Below are positions 1-8,883 of a DNA stretch of 64,000 nt, piece after piece. The stretch spans positions 558,001 to 622,000 of the forward strand of contig NC_018020.1 in the NCBI RefSeq assembly GCF_000266885.1. The letters are read 5' to 3'. The DNA comes from Turneriella parva DSM 21527. Its GTDB lineage: Bacteria > Spirochaetota > Leptospiria > Turneriellales > Turneriellaceae. The translations under genes were made by a program, and so were the position numbers. The notes under the pieces were generated by a model that saw nothing but the letters and a program-made list of their open reading frames with translations, searched no databases and was not told where the DNA came from. Within the stretch, counting starts at the first letter, position 1. Every line of letters starts with the position of its first letter.

Positions 1-1
1 G

Positions 2-355
2 GACGATAAATATCAGGCACAAATTGCGTATTTGAAGGCGAAACCATTTATGCTGGATACATTTGGCGCGATTAGAGCCGCCAGTGCATTTGCTGAAGAG
101 GACGTTGATCTATGGCGAGAGGCTGCGGCCATGGGCGATGAGCGTAACTGGATAAAGAAAGACCGCATCGGAGCTGTTGTGAAAGCAATTACCAGACGTT
201 CTGTCTACCTCTACGAACAGATCTATCGCGAATTAGAATGGGAAAGTTGGGGGAAGTTCGCTCTGAAGCAAACATGGTTTGTGGATTTGAGTGACTCTCC
301 CATCATTGGAGAAACAGACTCGAAGCTAATGGAGATTTATGTCCGAATCAGTTGA
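2..355 (+). CDS. Unrecognised protein, C-terminal part (5' end outside window)
   Basis: The frame is open from base 2 to a stop at 355, so only the last 117 or so residues of a longer protein are present. A TTG at 32 could act as a start, but the open frame upstream argues that the gene continues to the left. The visible part is soluble, with no membrane segment, and is rich in Arg, Lys, Glu and Trp with mixed helix-like stretches. I recognise no family motif. The next gene starts inside its last codons (17-bp overlap), so the two are probably co-transcribed and translationally coupled. Its position beside a restriction locus suggests accessory or defence cargo, but that is context only. Confidence 0.55.
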   Translation, partial: DDKYQAQIAYLKAKPFMLDTFGAIRAASAFAEEDVDLWREAAAMGDERNWIKKDRIGAVVKAITRRSVYLYEQIYRELEWESWGKFALKQTWFVDLSDSPIIGETDSKLMEIYVRIS

Positions 356-995
356 TCTAAAACTGCGAAATGCGGTGCGTTTCGTGACCATGTACAATGA
401 CCAGTTGCGCGCGGCCTTGACGCGAATTGCAGAGGATTTAGAGACCGCAGGTTGGCAAACCGGAAAACTTGAAACCCCGCTTTTCTCTTGGCCAAATCAG
501 AGCCATTGGCAGACCAATTGGTCTTGGGATTATTTACCGTTGGCATTTCCGAGTATAACTTTCTCGAAACATTCTGAACCTAATAGGCCACCATGGGCCG
601 GCATATACATCAGTCATATCTCGGATTCAGGGATTCTCGCAGCCCAAGAAAGTTTACGAAAAGAACCGCAATCAATGCCCCCCGCAGAGGAGTGCAGAAC
701 ACTATGGATAATCAGATATTGTCTCGTTGGCCCCAAAGCGATTCAGATCGATGACAATACATATCATAAAAGCAGCTGGGAATCCCTCGCCAAACTATTG
801 TTCCCAGACGAAAAGGTCTGGAGCTACGACATTGACACACATCGTCGGGTAGAAATAGAGCGCAACCAGATGATTTATGGCCATTTCATTTTTGACGCTG
901 CGGAAATAATGCCCCTGCCTGACTTTGACGAAAAGATCATAGGATGTATTCGCGAGATCGACAAGAGGTACGCTATAATACTGGCTCGAAAATAG
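339..995 (+). CDS. Hypothetical protein, 218 aa, in defence-island context
   Basis: The ATG at 339 lies within the end of the preceding gene, which supports this start. The 218-residue product is soluble, Trp- and Pro-rich in its first half, and has an acidic helical C-terminus. It carries no signal peptide and no motif I can name. It lies about 50 bp upstream of hsdM in the same direction and could be part of the same transcription unit. Base composition is lower in GC than in the core genes further right, as expected for a transferred gene. Function unknown. Confidence 0.55.
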   Translation: MSESVDLKLRNAVRFVTMYNDQLRAALTRIAEDLETAGWQTGKLETPLFSWPNQSHWQTNWSWDYLPLAFPSITFSKHSEPNRPPWAGIYISHISDSGILAAQESLRKEPQSMPPAEECRTLWIIRYCLVGPKAIQIDDNTYHKSSWESLAKLLFPDEKVWSYDIDTHRRVEIERNQMIYGHFIFDAAEIMPLPDFDEKIIGCIREIDKRYAIILARK

Positions 996-1046
996 CATCA
1001 GTTTACGGGAGTAGTAACTTACAGGATCGTCCCATCAAAAGCCCCC

Positions 1047-2501
1047 ATGTTTGAACAAACCTTCAAGAATATCGACGACATCTTACACAAAGATGCTGGC
1101 TGCAGCTCAGAGCTGGATTACGTAGAGCAGACCTCGTGGATTCTGTTTCTGAAGTATCTTGATGATTATGAGAAAGACAAGGCCGCAGCAGCGGAGCTGA
1201 AGGGTAAGGAATATAAATCCATCATTGAAAAGGGTTACCGGTGGGAAGTATGGGCCGCGCCTAAGGGAAAAGACGGCAAACTCGATCACCACAAGGCTCT
1301 TTCGGGCGATGACCTGACCGAGTTTGTGAACGGTAAACTTTTCCCGTATTTGACGAAGTTTAAGACCGACGCGACGAGTGCTGATACGTTTGAGTATAAG
1401 ATTGGAGAGATTTTTAGTGAACTGAAAAACCGCATTCAGAGCGGGTACAACCTGCGCGAGGTAATAAATCGCATTGATGAGCTGCGCTTTCGGACGCATG
1501 CCGAGAAATATGAGCTGAGTCATCTTTACGAAGAAAAGATTAAGAACATGGGTAATGCGGGCCGCAATGGTGGTGAATATTACACGCCTCGCCCGCTGGT
1601 GAAGGTGATCGTGCAGGTAGTGGCGCCGAAGATCGGCGACAAGTGCTATGATGGCGCGATGGGCTCTGCGGGGTTCTTGGTTGAGACGCATGAATATCTG
1701 AAGAAGAGCAAGAAGCTGACGACGGCCGATATGGAAACCTTGCAGAAGAGAACTCTGTATGGTAAAGAGAAGAAGTCGCTCGCGTACATCATTGGCATCA
1801 TGAACATGATTCTGCACGGCATTGAAGCGCCGAATGTGATTCATACGAACACGCTGGCCGAGAACCTCGCCGATGTGCAAGAAAAAGACCGTTTTGACAT
1901 CGCGGTGGCGAATCCGCCTTTTGGTGGCAAAGAACGCGCTGAAGTGCAGCAGAACTTTCCGATTCAGACGGGCGAAACAGCCTATCTGTTCTTGCAGCAT
2001 TTTATCAAGCTCTTGAAAGCCGGGGGAAAAGCGGGCATCGTTATCAAGAATACATTTCTCTCGAATTCAGACAATGCCTCTGTGGCTTTGCGCAAGCATC
2101 TTCTCGATAGCTGCAATTTGCATACGGTGTTGGATTTACCCGGTGGCACATTCACTGGTGCCGGGGTGAAGACCGTTGTCCTGTTTTTCAATAAAGGCTC
2201 TGCGACAAAGAAGATTTGGTATTACCAACTGAATCTCGACCGCAATCTGGGTAAAGGCAACCCGCTCAACGAAAATGATCTCGCTGATTTTGTTATGTTG
2301 CAGAAAACGAAGGCTGATTCGGCCAATTCATGGAGTGTGAAGATCGCCGACATCGACACGGCGAGCTATGATCTTTCGGTGAAGAATCCAAACAAGAAAG
2401 AAGAAGCGGCGTTGCGCGAGCCTGCGGCAATACTCACGGAAATTGCAGAGCTGGATCGCGAAAGTGCCTCGATTCTCTCATCTATCCGCAAGCTAATCTA
2501 A
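1047..2501 (+). CDS. hsdM: Type I restriction-modification methyltransferase subunit HsdM
   Basis: HsdM is the adenine-N6 methylating subunit that joins HsdS to form the modification enzyme and HsdR to form the restriction complex. Residues 1-140 match the helical HsdM N-terminal domain. SAM-binding motif I is at about 202-210 (D-G-A-M-G-S-A-G-F, a variant of the DPacGxxGF pattern). The catalytic motif IV, NPPF, is at 289-292. Length (484 aa) is normal and the C-terminal helix is complete. Start is the ATG at 1047. HsdS does not follow directly: an unrelated gene at 2714 intervenes, which is unusual for hsdMS pairs. Confidence 0.95.
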   Translation: MFEQTFKNIDDILHKDAGCSSELDYVEQTSWILFLKYLDDYEKDKAAAAELKGKEYKSIIEKGYRWEVWAAPKGKDGKLDHHKALSGDDLTEFVNGKLFPYLTKFKTDATSADTFEYKIGEIFSELKNRIQSGYNLREVINRIDELRFRTHAEKYELSHLYEEKIKNMGNAGRNGGEYYTPRPLVKVIVQVVAPKIGDKCYDGAMGSAGFLVETHEYLKKSKKLTTADMETLQKRTLYGKEKKSLAYIIGIMNMILHGIEAPNVIHTNTLAENLADVQEKDRFDIAVANPPFGGKERAEVQQNFPIQTGETAYLFLQHFIKLLKAGGKAGIVIKNTFLSNSDNASVALRKHLLDSCNLHTVLDLPGGTFTGAGVKTVVLFFNKGSATKKIWYYQLNLDRNLGKGNPLNENDLADFVMLQKTKADSANSWSVKIADIDTASYDLSVKNPNKKEEAALREPAAILTEIAELDRESASILSSIRKLI

Positions 2502-2713
2502 TAGCCCGATGACCACAACCGTGAAAGAATTTACCCCGGAAGCGAAACTTACGATATTGACTTTAGCAAGTCCGCCAAGCTTCTGCGCAAGCAAGCTCAA
2601 ATCTGGCGGATTTTTTTTATCCCACGAATTTCAGGCGGCGAATGATGACCGATTCGAGAATGACGCTGGTTCAAAGATTGCGCGAAAGATTGGTGGGTGA
2701 AATTTAATAAGAG
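2502..2713 (+). other. Gap after hsdM, no convincing gene
   Basis: This is 212 bp between hsdM and the next clear gene. Two stop codons follow hsdM at once. A 63-codon ATG frame runs from 2509 to 2700, but its composition is irregular and it contains a T8 run with no recognisable domain. A second frame across 2510-2633 has no start codon. The stretch may be decayed sequence left by an insertion or loss event between hsdM and hsdS. Confidence 0.4.
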
Positions 2714-3502
2714 ATGTCGGCCTCGGAAATAACACTTCTGCATTTTGGTTCAGATAACTACACCCTCGGTTTCTCTTACGAGAAGCAGACTTATCAGGTC
2801 TTAAAATTGGTTTTTGGTAAGGACGGCAGCATTTATCTTTCAAATCCATATTACGGGAAAGCGAATAGGCTCATATCGAATATGATGCTTGAGGGTGCTG
2901 GAACTCGGACTCAACAAGGACGATACAAGCACATTGGTGGCTCACTCGATGAATTGGTTAAGACTTCACTCCACACAAGTGGCCATTCACATACGGAACA
3001 AATTGGCTCTCGCCAAAAGTTCGTGCGCAAGAAAGGGCCTTCACTAAGAGATTTTACTGGTCATCTATTTACTATTCAGCTAAAGGGAATCCAGCATTTC
3101 ACCTCTGTGTCAGAAGCATCATTCGTTAGTCAGAAACGAAAAGAAAAGATAAACTTACGTCTAAATTCTATTGATGGCCGCATGTACAAAATTGTAGGGA
3201 TGCTATCGATAAAAAAGGCTTTTCTCAATACCATGCCTCAATTGGGAAAGACAAATCTCGGGCCAGTTTTTACTCAGACTAATCCTCAGGGCCTTCAAGA
3301 AACGAATATTCTTATTTCTCCGAGCGTTTCGGATGTTTTCCAAGAGAAAGTTTTGGTGCTACAAATTACAGAAACTCCAAAATTCTCGACACCGAGCCAA
3401 AGTACTTGGCTACTTTACACTGGATTCGACGACCCACATATCGTCACAGATGTATCGAAACCAACAAGCTTGACGGTTGTTATTGAGACGCCAGTCGAGT
3501 GA
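2714..3502 (+). CDS. Hypothetical protein inserted between hsdM and hsdS
   Basis: The 262-residue product starts at the ATG at 2714. It is soluble, with many Ser, Thr and Lys residues, alternating beta-type hydrophobic stretches and no signal peptide. No catalytic motif stands out. The gene is AT-rich compared with hsdM and has more A- and T-ending codons, which suggests separate acquisition. Genes interposed in type I loci are a known phenomenon (restriction-linked ORFs), often with anti-phage or toxin roles. I cannot place this one in a family. Confidence 0.65.
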   Translation: MSASEITLLHFGSDNYTLGFSYEKQTYQVLKLVFGKDGSIYLSNPYYGKANRLISNMMLEGAGTRTQQGRYKHIGGSLDELVKTSLHTSGHSHTEQIGSRQKFVRKKGPSLRDFTGHLFTIQLKGIQHFTSVSEASFVSQKRKEKINLRLNSIDGRMYKIVGMLSIKKAFLNTMPQLGKTNLGPVFTQTNPQGLQETNILISPSVSDVFQEKVLVLQITETPKFSTPSQSTWLLYTGFDDPHIVTDVSKPTSLTVVIETPVE

Positions 3503-3566
3503 AGATGTGCACAATGAAGTTCATCTGCGTTAGTCGCTGCTGCACCGTTCTGCCTCCCGTATAGAA

Positions 3567-4844
3567 ATGAAAACTCACAAAATCCGAAAATCCGTCAAAT
3601 CCTCATATCCGATCGAATCCGCGCTTCAAACTGTTGCCGGCTGGGAAGTGAAGACTTTGGGAGATCTTTTTGAGATAACTTCAAGCAGAAGAGTTTTTGA
3701 AGCAGATTGGAAAAAGACCGGAATCCCATTCTATCGCGCTCGAGAAATTGTGAAACTTGCAAAACAAGGCTTCGTAGACAACGAATTGTTCATCTCCACA
3801 GAGATGTACAATCAATACTCGAAAAAATACGGTATTCCGCAAGAAGGTGACATCATGGTCACTGGTGTTGGCACTCTCGGAATTTGCTATGTTGTTCAAA
3901 GAGATGATAAATTCTATTTTAAGGATGGCAACATAATCTGGCTGAAGAATACGAGCGGTGTAGATTCCCGGTTTGTCGAGTATGCATTTAAATCAGACAT
4001 ATTGAGAAAACAGATAGATAATTCAATTGGAGCAACGGTAGGCACTTTCACAATCATTAAGGCAAAAAACACTCTAATCCCCATCCCCCCACTCCCTGAA
4101 CAAAAGCGCATCGTCGCCATTCTCGACGAAGCCTTTACCGCCATCGCCAAGGCGAAAGAGAACGCCGAGAAGAACCTGCGCAATGCGAAGGAGCTGTTTG
4201 AGAGCTATTTGCAGGGGGTGTTTGCGAATCCGGGTGAGGGGTGGGAGGAGAAGAAGTTGGGGGAGGTGGTCACTTTTTCAAGCGGAGGCACCCCATCTAA
4301 GAGTAATCACGAGTTCTGGCAAGGGGATGTCCCTTGGGTTTCCGGGAAGGATATGAAGTCGGATCGGATAAATGATTCAATCCTCCATATTTCGCAGCGA
4401 GCAATTTCTCAGACTGCAGCTCGCGTTGCTCCGATAGGTTCTTTGCTGATACTGGTTCGAGGCATGGGCCTTGCGAACGGCATCCCCATTGCGGAATTAA
4501 TGGCACCTTGTGCTTTCAATCAAGACATTAAGGCGATGCAGGTTAACAGTGGTATTCAGCCAAGATATTTGCTACTCGCCTTGCAAGCTCAATTCAAGAA
4601 CCATAATCAAATGACTGATATGGCGGCACATGGTACACTCAAGATCGAAATGGAAAATTTGAAGGAAGTGCCAATTCCCTTAGCTCCAAGCCACCTTCAA
4701 ACAGAAATAGTCTATCGGATTGAGATGCTTCGATCGATGTCGCGAAGGCTTGAAGTCATCTACCAGCAAAAGCTTGCCGATCTGGAAGAGTTGAAGAAGT
4801 CGATTTTGCAGAAGGCGTTTAGAGGGGAGTTGACGGCCCGCTGA
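3567..4844 (+). CDS. hsdS: Type I restriction-modification specificity subunit HsdS
   Basis: HsdS dictates which bipartite DNA sequence the complex recognises. The 425-residue protein has the classic two-fold layout. TRD1 begins with a G-W-E-V-K-T-L-G-D-L block near residue 27, and a conserved helix follows at about 170-215 (P-L-P-E-Q-K-R-I-V). TRD2 begins with a second G-W-E-E-K-K-L-G-E-V block near 225, and the distal conserved helix ends in K-S-I-L-Q-K-A-F-R-G-E-L. Both helices and both domains are complete, so it should be functional. The central helix region is GC-richer than the TRDs, the usual sign of TRD swapping. It is followed 18 bp later by the membrane coiled-coil gene. Confidence 0.95.
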   Translation: MKTHKIRKSVKSSYPIESALQTVAGWEVKTLGDLFEITSSRRVFEADWKKTGIPFYRAREIVKLAKQGFVDNELFISTEMYNQYSKKYGIPQEGDIMVTGVGTLGICYVVQRDDKFYFKDGNIIWLKNTSGVDSRFVEYAFKSDILRKQIDNSIGATVGTFTIIKAKNTLIPIPPLPEQKRIVAILDEAFTAIAKAKENAEKNLRNAKELFESYLQGVFANPGEGWEEKKLGEVVTFSSGGTPSKSNHEFWQGDVPWVSGKDMKSDRINDSILHISQRAISQTAARVAPIGSLLILVRGMGLANGIPIAELMAPCAFNQDIKAMQVNSGIQPRYLLLALQAQFKNHNQMTDMAAHGTLKIEMENLKEVPIPLAPSHLQTEIVYRIEMLRSMSRRLEVIYQQKLADLEELKKSILQKAFRGELTAR

Positions 4845-4862
4845 GGCTCGAGAAAGCCGCGT

Positions 4863-6140
4863 ATGGAGCGCAGTCAGGTCAGCGAGGCCGTCAATCAAGA
4901 ATTTGCCAGATTTGAATGGCGTTACCAACCGCCGTTTATGGCTCAGCCAATGGAATTTGGGCACTTTGCCGAATTGTATGATTTCGTCGAAAAGCAACAT
5001 CAGTTCTGGACGGCACACCCGATTCCGATCACTCAAGATGTTCGGGCGTTTTGGGATACAATTCGCAGCCGATTGGATTATCTGGCCGACCCTAAAGCCA
5101 CACAGCCGAGAACCACAGAGCAAATGTCAGCAACCTTTCACGATTTGCAAAAGAATGACTGGCCGAATACACCAGCTGACTCATTGCTTGCCGTAAAGGC
5201 CATTGCCTGCCCTTACCCTGACGACGTTGCTCGATGGCATGGTTTTCTGGCTGGTGCGCTCAGAGGGATTAATCCGAACCGAACAGCTAACATGCGGCAA
5301 CCGCAAGAAGTCATGGGCTTTATGGAAGGCGTCGCGTTTGCCGAACCGCAAATTGTAAGCGCATTCTTGGGCAACGCGCATGAAGAACTGCGCAAACAGT
5401 TTGAGGTACGAAGTGTTGAAACCCAGAAACTGCAAAAACGCTTTGGCGAACTTGCACAGAATCTTGAGAATCAGAATAAAGAAAATAAGGTCGCGTTGGA
5501 GAAATGGCGGCTTGAAAAGGTACAAAATCTTGATGCCGAGTTAAACAATTTGCGTAATGATTTTCGTGCGCTAAAAGACCTCTATACTGAAAAATTGAAA
5601 CTCGAAGCGCCTGCCCAATATTGGAAAGCCCGAGCCACTCGAATGCGGTGGGCGGGATTTGGATGGCTCACGTTCTCTGTAATATTCTTTGTCGCTATCG
5701 GTTGGGTCTTGTGGAATAATTTTATTGCTCCGAGTACCTTCGTCGATGCCAAGGAGCTGGCAACTCAGGTCACGGCAGTAGGCGCAGGCAAAGATTCGCT
5801 ATTGGCCTATTTTTCATCGGCAAAGAATATTAGAAGCCTTGTGGGGTTCTCGGTACTGGCATCATTATACTTCTTTGTTTTGCGAATGCTCATACGATTG
5901 ACTATCAGCTCTTTCCATTTATCGCTGGATGCGGCTGAACGCGAACAACTGACCTATGTATACTTGGCCCTTATCGAGAAGGGGCAAAACTCTGAGCAGA
6001 AGTTGATTCAAGATGCGGATCGCACGATTATTCTGCAATCTCTGTTTAGCCGGGCAGACACGGGCTTGCTCGCGGGCGATTCTTCGCCTACGATGCCGGG
6101 GGCTGATGTGGCAGCTCTCTTGAAAGGTGGGAAATCTTAG
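4863..6140 (+). CDS. Coiled-coil protein with two membrane segments (DUF6161-like architecture)
   Basis: The 425-residue protein starts 18 bp after hsdS. Residues 1-170 form an N-terminal soluble domain rich in Trp and Pro. Residues 180-255 are heptad-like and charged, typical of a coiled coil. Two hydrophobic segments follow at about 262-285 and 322-345, then a helical C-terminal tail of about 80 residues. This plan resembles proteins annotated as DUF6161, which I name only from memory of the layout. A membrane effector or sensor role tied to the restriction system is possible, as in abortive-infection modules. There is no evident enzyme motif. Confidence 0.65.
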   Translation: MERSQVSEAVNQEFARFEWRYQPPFMAQPMEFGHFAELYDFVEKQHQFWTAHPIPITQDVRAFWDTIRSRLDYLADPKATQPRTTEQMSATFHDLQKNDWPNTPADSLLAVKAIACPYPDDVARWHGFLAGALRGINPNRTANMRQPQEVMGFMEGVAFAEPQIVSAFLGNAHEELRKQFEVRSVETQKLQKRFGELAQNLENQNKENKVALEKWRLEKVQNLDAELNNLRNDFRALKDLYTEKLKLEAPAQYWKARATRMRWAGFGWLTFSVIFFVAIGWVLWNNFIAPSTFVDAKELATQVTAVGAGKDSLLAYFSSAKNIRSLVGFSVLASLYFFVLRMLIRLTISSFHLSLDAAEREQLTYVYLALIEKGQNSEQKLIQDADRTIILQSLFSRADTGLLAGDSSPTMPGADVAALLKGGKS

Positions 6141-6188
6141 CGGATTCTGAACACCAGATTTATAGCAAGGAACATTACGGGGCTACAA

Positions 6189-7796
6189 TTGTCATACGTT
6201 CAGCCGAGCGATATTGGTAGTTTTCACGGTGTCACAGAAGAAGATGTAATAAGGAAAATTAAAAGATTCTCCCTGTTACAAATTTGCGCGAAGATAAGCC
6301 CATACTTTCACACTTTGCGAGCCAAACCGCAGAACAGTTCGCTGAATCATTCTGCCCTCTCAAAATTGTCGAATTTCGCCCTCCTGCACTGCGAAATTGG
6401 AGATTCTTTACCCAATGAGCTTATCAGTGATGATGATCTGCGGAAACTATGCCAAATGATCAATTCGCTGGAGAACAATATTCTCAAACCAAACTCGACG
6501 ACCGATGAAAAGTTTTCTTTCCTGTTAACAATCGCAACAAACCAACAGGCTTACCAATTTCAGAATATTTACTACGGTTCTGCCTTCTGGTGGTACCTGC
6601 TACGCGATGAAACGATTAAAGGCTATGCCGATGCATATTTCGGAATGGATGCAAAAAACGCCTTTGGAGGAATATTTCTTCTTCTCAACTTTTTCGATGA
6701 CAATGGCTACGTATCAGCCAAATCACTTTTTGATAGATGCCGTGCAGAATCCCGTTCGACATTTTCACACCTATTAGACAGGTTCGCCATATCGTTAGAG
6801 CAATTCAAAAAACTAAAAGAATCTGATCCCAAGTATAGAACAGTGAATCGCGAGTCAGCTTCGTATAGTATTCTCAGAGATTTTCCGATCTTAAAAATCA
6901 GGGATGGCTATTTCATGCCAATATCGGGGCTGCTAATCAGAAAAGTCACGGATGAAATTTACTATGACTTACTTAGGTTCAACAGGGCCAAGGATGAAAA
7001 CACTGCAAATAAGTTCACAAAACACTTTGGCATCGCATTACAGAGGCTCATTGATCACGTTGCCCAAATGACCCTTAACCCGAAGAAGACGAAGGTTCTA
7101 TCAGAATTCACAAAACTCAAGAAAGGGAGTCCCATACATTCGGCCGATTTGCACTTTCTGGAGCAAGATTGGTTAACGCTGATACAAATCAAGAATAGAA
7201 GAGCGCCTCTTTCTGTTCACTGGGGCGACGTCGGCGATTACAAGAGGATAATTGATGAATCAATAATCCAAGAATATGAGCAAAATCTCAAAGTGATAAG
7301 AGATCGCGACATTTTCTATTCCGAAATTCCGGGGATTAATTCCACATTCAAGTTCATTAGTGTCGTGATACATACGGAGGGGTTCATCCACTTAAACGAA
7401 GAGCCAATCCGGGCGTTCATACGACAGAAAATTACTGAGAGAGAATGCAAGTTTGACAAGACCCCTGAGCTCAATGTCTGTATGGACTTGCTGGGCTACT
7501 GCAATCTTCTTGATTTCTCCCTAAACGCGAATAAGCATATTTTCAAAATCTTGCAAGACTACAGGTCTTACCAAGAGAACCCAGAAAAAACACACCGACG
7601 TTTGGGCAACGTGCTTTCGTTAGATTTTGCAAATTGGATTGCCATAAAGTCCTCGAGTTCCGGGAAAAAGCATCCATTCTACAAAAAATACTCCGCCGAA
7701 TTTTTGGAATTTGCCATTACATTTGCAGGCGATAATTTGCTTTTGGCTGAAGGCGTAGCCGCTCAGATCAGAAGAGAAGCGGCCATGGTCAATTAG
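6189..7796 (+). CDS. Hypothetical protein, 535 aa, with possible restriction-nuclease-like motif
   Basis: This start is a TTG at 6189; no better ATG is near the beginning. The product is a large soluble protein, clearly AT-richer than its neighbours. At residues 320-335 a D-x(12)-Q-I-K pattern sits in two hydrophobic strand-like stretches, similar to the D...(E/Q)xK core of PD-(D/E)xK nuclease folds. This could be chance. The rest is helical with many Lys, Phe and Tyr residues. It lies between the membrane coiled-coil gene and fic in the same orientation. Family not recognised. Confidence 0.6.
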   Translation: MSYVQPSDIGSFHGVTEEDVIRKIKRFSLLQICAKISPYFHTLRAKPQNSSLNHSALSKLSNFALLHCEIGDSLPNELISDDDLRKLCQMINSLENNILKPNSTTDEKFSFLLTIATNQQAYQFQNIYYGSAFWWYLLRDETIKGYADAYFGMDAKNAFGGIFLLLNFFDDNGYVSAKSLFDRCRAESRSTFSHLLDRFAISLEQFKKLKESDPKYRTVNRESASYSILRDFPILKIRDGYFMPISGLLIRKVTDEIYYDLLRFNRAKDENTANKFTKHFGIALQRLIDHVAQMTLNPKKTKVLSEFTKLKKGSPIHSADLHFLEQDWLTLIQIKNRRAPLSVHWGDVGDYKRIIDESIIQEYEQNLKVIRDRDIFYSEIPGINSTFKFISVVIHTEGFIHLNEEPIRAFIRQKITERECKFDKTPELNVCMDLLGYCNLLDFSLNANKHIFKILQDYRSYQENPEKTHRRLGNVLSLDFANWIAIKSSSSGKKHPFYKKYSAEFLEFAITFAGDNLLLAEGVAAQIRREAAMVN

Positions 7797-7816
7797 GGAC
7801 TCTCAAACCCAATCTC

Positions 7817-7846
7817 ACTTGACACATTACTTGACTAATACTTGAC
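7817..7846 (+). repeat. Three phased ACTTGAC repeats upstream of fic
   Basis: ACTTGAC occurs at 7817-7823, 7829-7835 and 7840-7846, with start-to-start spacings of 12 and 11 bp, close to one helical turn. The last two copies extend to TACTTGACTAA and TACTTGACTGA. The array ends 30 bp before the fic start codon. Tandem phased repeats in front of a gene are a common operator design. The Fic protein has its own C-terminal winged helix and could be the binder. TTGAC also resembles a -35 box. Confidence 0.5.
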
Positions 7847-7875
7847 TGATCTTCTGAGCCGCAGGCGGCCCGGTT

Positions 7876-8883
7876 ATGGCTTACGAACCATTCTTCACAA
7901 TCACCCCAAAGCTGCTTTCTCTCGTAGAATCGGTTGTGGCGCTGCGCGAACGCATTCAGTTATCAACAGTCGAGCTGGCATGGATACCCGCCCTTCAGAG
8001 AGAAAGCCGTGACCGCAATGTGCATGCCTCGACGGCAATTGAGGGCAATACCCTGACACTGGCACAGGTCAGTAAGCTCGGTGAAGGCAAGAAATTGGTC
8101 ATTAACGACCAGCGCGGCGAACGCGAAGTGCTCAACTATTTTGCCGGTCTGCGCCATGTCGAAAAACAGATGCGCAAGAAGACGATTCGCCACGAAGACA
8201 TTTTCAGGTTGCATCAGGTTTTGGCGCAAGGTGTCATGGATCAGGGCGAAGCGGGCCGCTATCGCTCGATTGCGGTGCGCGTCGGCGACTACATGCCACC
8301 GGCCCCGCAAGACGTGTCGGGCCTCATGTTCGAGTTGCTCGATTGGTGGAACACCCGGTCACGCGAGCTTTCGCCAATACTCAGCTCTGCGATCTTGCAC
8401 TACCGCTTTGAGTCAATACACCCTTTTGCCGATGGCAACGGCCGCACGGGTCGATCCCTTGCCCTTTGGGAACTCTTTCGCCGGGGGTTTGATACACACC
8501 ACATATTTTCGGTTGATGAATATTATTGGAGTGATCGCCCTGCGTATTACGCAGCTCTCAATGCCGTGAGGCATGATGGCGAAGACCTGACAAGTTGGCT
8601 CGTTTACGCCACAGAGGGGCTGCGCCAAACTCTCGAACAGGTTTGGGTGCGCGTCAAGGCGTTACAACACAAATCACCGAAGAAATTGATACTACGGCCC
8701 AAACAGGAAAAATTGTTGGCGCTACTTCGCGACCACGGGTCTATGGCGCCGGCCGAATTGTGGTCAGCTCTCAAGGTTTCACGACAGGGAGCAATGGATT
8801 TGCTAAGGCCCCTTCTCAAAGCAGGCTTGGTGAAAAAAGAAGGCAACAAGAAGGTAGGCCGTTATCGTTTGCACCGACCATGA
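7876..8883 (+). CDS. Fic-family AMPylase-type protein with C-terminal winged helix
   Basis: Fic enzymes transfer AMP or a related group from a nucleotide to a target protein. The catalytic loop H-P-F-A-D-G-N-G-R-T-G-R is at 182-193, fully matching HPFx(D/E)GNGRxxR. An inhibitory helix motif S-T-A-I-E-G-N at 52-58 fits (S/T)xxxE(G/N), placed N-terminally as in class II Fic proteins. This suggests an intrinsically auto-inhibited enzyme. Residues 270-335 form a winged-helix DNA-binding domain. The gene's stop codon overlaps the hsdR start (ATGA at 8880-8883), so fic and hsdR are translationally coupled. Fic genes do occur in type I restriction loci; the partner or target here is unknown. Confidence 0.92.
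   Translation: MAYEPFFTITPKLLSLVESVVALRERIQLSTVELAWIPALQRESRDRNVHASTAIEGNTLTLAQVSKLGEGKKLVINDQRGEREVLNYFAGLRHVEKQMRKKTIRHEDIFRLHQVLAQGVMDQGEAGRYRSIAVRVGDYMPPAPQDVSGLMFELLDWWNTRSRELSPILSSAILHYRFESIHPFADGNGRTGRSLALWELFRRGFDTHHIFSVDEYYWSDRPAYYAALNAVRHDGEDLTSWLVYATEGLRQTLEQVWVRVKALQHKSPKKLILRPKQEKLLALLRDHGSMAPAELWSALKVSRQGAMDLLRPLLKAGLVKKEGNKKVGRYRLHRP

Noticed and set aside
1107-2000. Minus-strand 297-codon frame opposite hsdM.
   Set aside because: It is fully antisense to a motif-complete hsdM gene and its composition is that of a shadow frame.
2509-2700. 63-codon ATG frame after hsdM.
   Set aside because: It has no ribosome binding site, motif or coding-like composition, and contains a T8 run. 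It is kept only as part of a gap description.
8595-8879. Upstream extension of hsdR to a start at 8595.
   Set aside because: This part lies inside fic in another frame. The ATG at 8880 gives the standard HsdR start and a coupled ATGA overlap.
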